DNA of 64,000 nt, from NCBI RefSeq assembly GCF_008704995.1, contig NZ_CP023747.1:3560501-3624500 (forward strand). Direction: 5' to 3'. Shown piece by piece: positions 60,301 through 64,000 of the stretch; position 1 is the stretch's first letter; every line of letters begins with the position of its first letter. Source of the DNA: Streptomyces nodosus. Its GTDB lineage: Bacteria; Actinomycetota; Actinomycetes; Streptomycetales; Streptomycetaceae. A program made the position numbers and the translations under genes. The notes beneath the pieces are model-generated. The model worked only from the letters and a program-made list of their open reading frames with translations, ran no database searches and was not told the origin of the DNA.

Positions 60301-60462
60301 GTGGAACAACAGGACGCCCCCGCCGGTCCGGAAGAACACCGCACGACAACGGTCGAACAGGGCCGTTTCTGTGTGGCGCGGTGCACATGCGGCTGGCGGG
60401 GCCCGGCGCGCAGAGCTCGGAGTCTGGCCAGGACGGACGCCGAGGTGCACACTTCCGGCTAG
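60301..60462 (+). CDS. 53-residue Cys-rich small protein
   Basis: GTG 60301 is seven bases after a TAACGT -10 (60288-60293), so leaderless. It encodes MEQQDAPAGPEEHRTTTVEQ followed by GRFCVARCTCGWRGPARRAR, then SLARTDAEVHTSG. The C-x3-C-x-C-GW motif followed by a basic helix looks like a one-turn zinc ribbon or DNA/RNA-binding piece. I recall such GWRGPARRA proteins in Streptomyces, function unknown. Confidence 0.6.
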   Translation: MEQQDAPAGPEEHRTTTVEQGRFCVARCTCGWRGPARRARSLARTDAEVHTSG

Positions 60463-60645
60463 GACGTTTTCCGAAAGTCCGGTCGAACCGCCCTTCGGAA
60501 CACGCTCCCGTCGAGACCGGAACAGCCGGTCTATATCGGATGACCCCATTACATACCTACTGATGTCGTAGCGATTCTGTGGCACTTCCCTACGGACCCC
60601 CACCTGGGGGCCCGTCTCGTTCCACGGAACCCGAGGGAGGCGCAT

Positions 60646-62223
60646 ATGCAACGACGTACCTTCATGGGCGGAGCCACCGCCGCGGTCGCGACGGCGGTGA
60701 CCGCCGCATGCAGCGGCGGCGCACACGGTGCGAGCGGCGCGGCAAAGGACGCGAGCGGCTTCGCGTCCGCCACCGCGACAGCCCTGCGGACGACCCCGCC
60801 CGCGACCGCCACCGGCGCCACCGCCGCCTCCTGGACCGCGCTGGCCCGGGACCTCGACGGCACCCTGGTCCGCCCCGGCGACCGCTCCTGGTCCACCGCC
60901 CACCAGCTCTACAACACCCGCTTCGACTCCCTGAAGCCCGCGGCGGTCGCCTATGTGGCGCACGCGGACGACATCCGCACCGCGCTGTCCTACGCCCGCG
61001 CCCACGGCGTCAAGGTCGCGATCCGCAACGGAGGCCACTCCTACGCGGGTTGGTCCTCCGGGGACAACAGGCTGATCATCGATGTGGGCAACCTGCACAC
61101 GATCCGCGCGAGCACCGGCGAGGCGGTCGTCGGCGCCGGTTCCCGGCTGATCGACATCTACCGCACCCTGACCGCGAAGGGCGTGACCATACCCGGCGGC
61201 TCCTGCCCCAGCGTCGGCGTCTCGGGCCTCACCCTCGGCGGCGGCCATGGAGTGATCTCCCGGGCGTACGGGCTGACCTGCGACAGCCTCACCCAGGCGA
61301 CCCTGATCACCGCGGACGGCAAACAACTCGTGGCGAACGCCACCGAGAACAAGGACCTCTTCTGGGCCCTGCGCGGCGCGGGCAACGGCAACTTCGGCGT
61401 CGTCACCGAACTGCGCTTCAAGACCCACCCGGCACCCCAGGCGGTGTCCGCCTATCTGACCTGGCCCTGGTCGAAGGCCGCCGCCGTCCTCGCGGCCTGG
61501 CAGGAGTGGGGCCCCGACCAGCCCGACGAGATCTGGTCCTCCTGCCATCTGGAGAACGCCGGCACCTCCACCGTCTCCGTCGCCGCCTTCTCGCTCGGCA
61601 CCTACGGGGAGCTCCAGAACGCGGTCGACCGGCTGGCCGCGCGGGTCGGCTCCCCGGCGAGCAGCGTCTCGCTCCGGAGGCGCTCGTACGAGGCGGCCAT
61701 GGAGGTGTACGCGGGCTGCTCCTCCTTCACCTCCGACGCCCAGTGCCATCTGCCGGGCAGCACCCCGGGCCACTCCCCGCAGGGCGCCCTCGGCCGGGAG
61801 ACCTATGCGGCCCACTCGGACTTCTTCGACCGCTCGATCCCCACGGCCGGCATCGCGGCGATCCTGAAGCAGATCGAGCAGACCCGGGGCGGCGCGGGCA
61901 GTGTGGCGTTCACCGCGCTCGGCGGTGCGGTCAACCGGGTCGCGCCGACGGCGACGGCCTTCGTCCACCGCCGCTCGCGCATGCTGGCCCAGTACATCGC
62001 GAGCTGGCGCGCGGGCACCTCGGGCACCACGGCCCGGTCCTGGCTGGCGTCCGCGCACGGCTCCCTGCGCACCCATGCCTCCGGAGCCGCGTACCAGAAC
62101 TACACGGACCCGACCCTGACGAACTGGCGACAGGCGTACTACGGCGACGCCGCTCCCCGCCTCGCACAGCTGAAGCGGCAGTACGACCCGAACGGCTTCT
62201 TCACGTTCCCGCAGGCGCTTTAG
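60646..62223 (+). CDS. Tat-exported FAD-linked oxidase (BBE-like, bicovalent flavin)
   Basis: A 525-residue flavoenzyme. The N-terminus has the Tat signal RRTFMGGATAAVAT with a possible lipobox (TAAC) near residue 22. The FAD-binding PCMH domain has RNGGHSYAGWSSGDNRLIID with His131, and IPGGSCPSVGVSGLTLGGGH with Cys187: the two flavin attachment residues of bicovalent enzymes. The C-terminal BBE segment ends YDPNGFFTFPQAL. It oxidises a carbohydrate or alcohol-type substrate; which one is unknown. It stands alone on the + strand. Confidence 0.92.
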   Translation: MQRRTFMGGATAAVATAVTAACSGGAHGASGAAKDASGFASATATALRTTPPATATGATAASWTALARDLDGTLVRPGDRSWSTAHQLYNTRFDSLKPAAVAYVAHADDIRTALSYARAHGVKVAIRNGGHSYAGWSSGDNRLIIDVGNLHTIRASTGEAVVGAGSRLIDIYRTLTAKGVTIPGGSCPSVGVSGLTLGGGHGVISRAYGLTCDSLTQATLITADGKQLVANATENKDLFWALRGAGNGNFGVVTELRFKTHPAPQAVSAYLTWPWSKAAAVLAAWQEWGPDQPDEIWSSCHLENAGTSTVSVAAFSLGTYGELQNAVDRLAARVGSPASSVSLRRRSYEAAMEVYAGCSSFTSDAQCHLPGSTPGHSPQGALGRETYAAHSDFFDRSIPTAGIAAILKQIEQTRGGAGSVAFTALGGAVNRVAPTATAFVHRRSRMLAQYIASWRAGTSGTTARSWLASAHGSLRTHASGAAYQNYTDPTLTNWRQAYYGDAAPRLAQLKRQYDPNGFFTFPQAL

Positions 62224-62235
62224 GGCGCTGGGGGG

Positions 62236-62934
62236 TCAGGCTGCCAGGTCCCGTGCCTCGGGCGGCGACGACGTCCGGGCACCGGGGACCGCGCACTTCG
62301 CGGCCCCTGCCCCGCGTGCGTGGATCAGCCATCCGGCGCGCGGCGACCGTTCGATCGCCTTGGTGAGCGGGGTGAGCAGGGCGGCGGCGAGCGGGGAGAG
62401 CAACAGGGCGACGGCGGTACCGAGGGCGAAGCCGCCGACGACGTCCGTCGGGTAGTGCACGCCCATATAGACCCGGCAGAACCCTTCGAGGAGCGCCAGG
62501 CCGAGGCCGATGAGGCCGAACGTCCGGTGGGCGACGAAGAGTCCCGCCGCCATCGCCATCGTGAGCGTGGCGTGGTCGCTGACAAAGGAGTAGTCGGTCT
62601 TGCCGGCGACCAGGACGTCCAGTCCCTGATGGTCGACGAAGGGCCGGGGCCGTGCCACAAAGCCCCGGATCGGCACATTCACCAGCACCGCGAGAGCGGC
62701 GGCCAGCGGAGCCCAGATCAGCGCGGCCACGGAGGACGCCGCGCCCTCGCCGCCTCTGCGGCGCACGCCCCACCAGCACCACAGGACCAGCAGCACCATG
62801 GCGAGCAGCAGTCCGTACTCACCGACGAACCCGATGAGGCGGTCGAACCAGTGCGGGGCTTCCTTGGCCAGGCCATTGATGTCATAGAGCAGATCGACGT
62901 CGGGGTTCGACCCGGATTCGGCGAGTCCAGCCAT
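62236..62934 (-). CDS. PAP2-family membrane phosphatase
   Basis: A 232-residue membrane phosphatase. The three PAP2 motifs are present in order: RGFVARPRPFVDH (K/R-x6-RP), SFVSDHATLTMAMA (P/S-S-DH) and CRVYMGVHYPTDVVGGFALG (SR-x5-H-x3-D type with C for S). Several membrane helices frame them. It could act on undecaprenyl diphosphate or lipid phosphates. ATG 62934 was chosen. It is 12 bp from the stop of the convergent flavo-oxidase. Confidence 0.9.
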   Translation of the reverse strand: MAGLAESGSNPDVDLLYDINGLAKEAPHWFDRLIGFVGEYGLLLAMVLLVLWCWWGVRRRGGEGAASSVAALIWAPLAAALAVLVNVPIRGFVARPRPFVDHQGLDVLVAGKTDYSFVSDHATLTMAMAAGLFVAHRTFGLIGLGLALLEGFCRVYMGVHYPTDVVGGFALGTAVALLLSPLAAALLTPLTKAIERSPRAGWLIHARGAGAAKCAVPGARTSSPPEARDLAA

Positions 62935-63215
62935 CGTGCGCGGCCCCTTCGTCGTCTTTCCGTCGCGCGGACGCGCCCCTGTGCGCGCCGCTCCAACACC
63001 CCCGTGGTCGTAGACCCGCTCCACGCCGGGCCTTGCTGCCGGCGTCGAGGCGCTACGTCAAAAGGAACGTGCAGCCCTCTTCCCTACGTTCCACACTCCA
63101 CCGAACGATCATGCAGACGTTACCGAAGCGAGACTCGTCATCGCAGATCAGGGGGTGCGTACAGCAGAGGGTTCCGGCCGCCGGCCTTCCTTTCGCACGT
63201 CCCTCACACCCCGAT

Positions 63216-64000
63216 TCACACCGACGTGGGCAGCGCTTTCGCGCCATCTTCGGTGACACGCGTCGCCCCGAAGTAGTCGGAGGTGTCGATGGGGTCGAAA
63301 CGGATCACGGCACCGGTCCGGGGCGCGTCGATCATGTAGCCCCCGCCGACGTAGATGCCGACGTGATGGATGGCGCGAGAATCGTTCGGGTCGTGCGAGA
63401 AGAACACCAGATCCCCGGGCAGCAGTTCGCTGCGTTTCGGGTGCGGTCCCGCATTGTACTGATCGTTGGCGACACGCGGCAACGTGATGCCCACGCTCTC
63501 GTACGCGGCCTTGGTCAGCCCGGAGCAGTCGAAACGCCCGCTGTCTTCGGGGGTACCGTTGCCACCCCAGAGATAGGGGGTGCCGAGCTTCTTCTGCGCG
63601 AAGTAGATGGCGCCGGCCGCCTGCTTCGACGGGGCGACCCGCTGCCTGGGCGCCGCGAAGCTCTCCTCCAGCGTCGTGATGGTCTTCACATAGTTCTGGG
63701 TCTCCCGGTAGGGCGGCACGCCCTGGTACCTGATGACCGCGTACGCCCCCGCGTTGTACGCGGCGAGCATGTTCTCCGTGGGGTCCCCGGGCGCGTCCTT
63801 CACATAGGAGGCGAGCTTGCAGTCGTAGGAGGCGGCGGACGGGATCGCATCGCGCGGGTCCCAGACGTCGGCCACCCCGTCGCCGTTGGCGTCGATGCCG
63901 TGGGTGGCCCAGGTGCCGGGGATGAACTGTGCGATCCCCTGGGCCTGCGCGGGGCTCTTGGCGTTCGGGTCGAAGCCGCTCTCCTGGTAGAGCTGGGCGG
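63216..64000 (-). CDS. lytic transglycosylase / NlpC-P60 cell-wall hydrolase (5' end outside window)
   Basis: The C-terminal 261 residues of a bifunctional hydrolase. First an SLT-type domain: AQLYQESGFDPNAKSPAQAQ, GIAQFIPGTWATHG (active Glu in QESGF), then MLAAYNAGAYAVIRYQGVPP. Then an NlpC/P60 domain: YLWGGNGTPEDSGRFDCSGL with the catalytic Cys, and SRAIHHVGIYVGGGYMIDA with the His. The combination marks enzymes that cut both glycan and peptide. The N-terminus is missing. Confidence 0.92.
   Translation of the reverse strand, partial: AQLYQESGFDPNAKSPAQAQGIAQFIPGTWATHGIDANGDGVADVWDPRDAIPSAASYDCKLASYVKDAPGDPTENMLAAYNAGAYAVIRYQGVPPYRETQNYVKTITTLEESFAAPRQRVAPSKQAAGAIYFAQKKLGTPYLWGGNGTPEDSGRFDCSGLTKAAYESVGITLPRVANDQYNAGPHPKRSELLPGDLVFFSHDPNDSRAIHHVGIYVGGGYMIDAPRTGAVIRFDPIDTSDYFGATRVTEDGAKALPTSV

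Noticed and set aside
60646..62223. FAD-linked oxidase as part of a secondary-metabolite cluster
   Set aside because: It has a Tat signal and stands alone without biosynthetic neighbours.
1..64000. CRISPR arrays, tRNA/rRNA genes, prophage, conjugative element
   Set aside because: No regularly spaced repeats, cloverleaf-like sequences with CCA-type ends, or phage/ICE genes were seen. One insertion sequence is the only mobile element supported.

Overview
The window is high-GC actinobacterial DNA and almost certainly comes from a Streptomyces chromosome core. Evidence: third-position G/C is near saturation, GTG starts are frequent, and it carries mycothiol genes (mshA, mshD), the nickel regulator nur, the nitrogen regulator glnR, the WhiG anti-sigma rsiG, devA/devB/devE-type developmental regulators, a pst operon with a PHO box, and many start codons that follow a TANNNT -10 box by only 6-7 nt (leaderless transcription). 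From memory, the gene order resembles the SCO4209 to about SCO4130 stretch of S. coelicolor; this was not checked by alignment.

Layout. 1-10 kb: 3' part of gpmA, an MFS exporter, a divergent DUF2000/AraC pair, YbjN and mshA, two DnaA-box-like sites, a methyltransferase-fold protein, a secreted NlpC/P60 hydrolase and a receiver-PP2C phosphatase. 10-15 kb: small membrane protein, lysine-tailed coiled-coil protein, XRE regulator with a palindromic operator, then an accessory patch (IS110-family insertion sequence, an orphan hypothetical gene, a kinase of the aminoglycoside phosphotransferase type). 15-21 kb: devB-devA-devE cluster, a His-rich 45-codon small ORF, Eis-like acetyltransferase, asparaginase, rsiG. 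21-24 kb: dtd, ygfZ, nur, nitrobindin-like protein. 24-27.5 kb: an operon of three related membrane-anchored proteins of unknown function. 27.5-30 kb: DsrE-like protein, sulfurtransferase/DUF1416 operon preceded by a cysteine-type leader peptide.

30-39 kb: LmeA-like protein, a membrane protein/MoaD pair, alpha/beta hydrolase, glnR, a LacI regulator, trypsin-like protease, and a two-component system. 39-42.5 kb: secreted 5'-nucleotidase and mshD. 42.5-47 kb: a tightly coupled operon of ECF sigma, ZAS-type anti-sigma, ABC ATPase and two permeases. 47-58 kb: phosphate block (ppk, CHAD protein, NUDIX, pstSCAB, PiT transporter and its DUF47 partner). 58-64 kb: csoR with its operator, two very small proteins, a lipoprotein, a Tat-exported bicovalent flavo-oxidase, a PAP2 phosphatase and the C-terminal part of a lytic transglycosylase/NlpC-P60 protein.

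Themes are phosphate handling (high- and low-affinity uptake, polyphosphate, extracellular nucleotide salvage), low-molecular-weight thiol and sulfur metabolism, metal and nitrogen control, and development. No tRNA, rRNA, CRISPR array, prophage or secondary-metabolite cluster was seen. The parts least explained by known families are the three-protein membrane operon, the His-rich small ORF with its palindromes, the hairpins that begin at stop codons, and the ECF-ABC operon.
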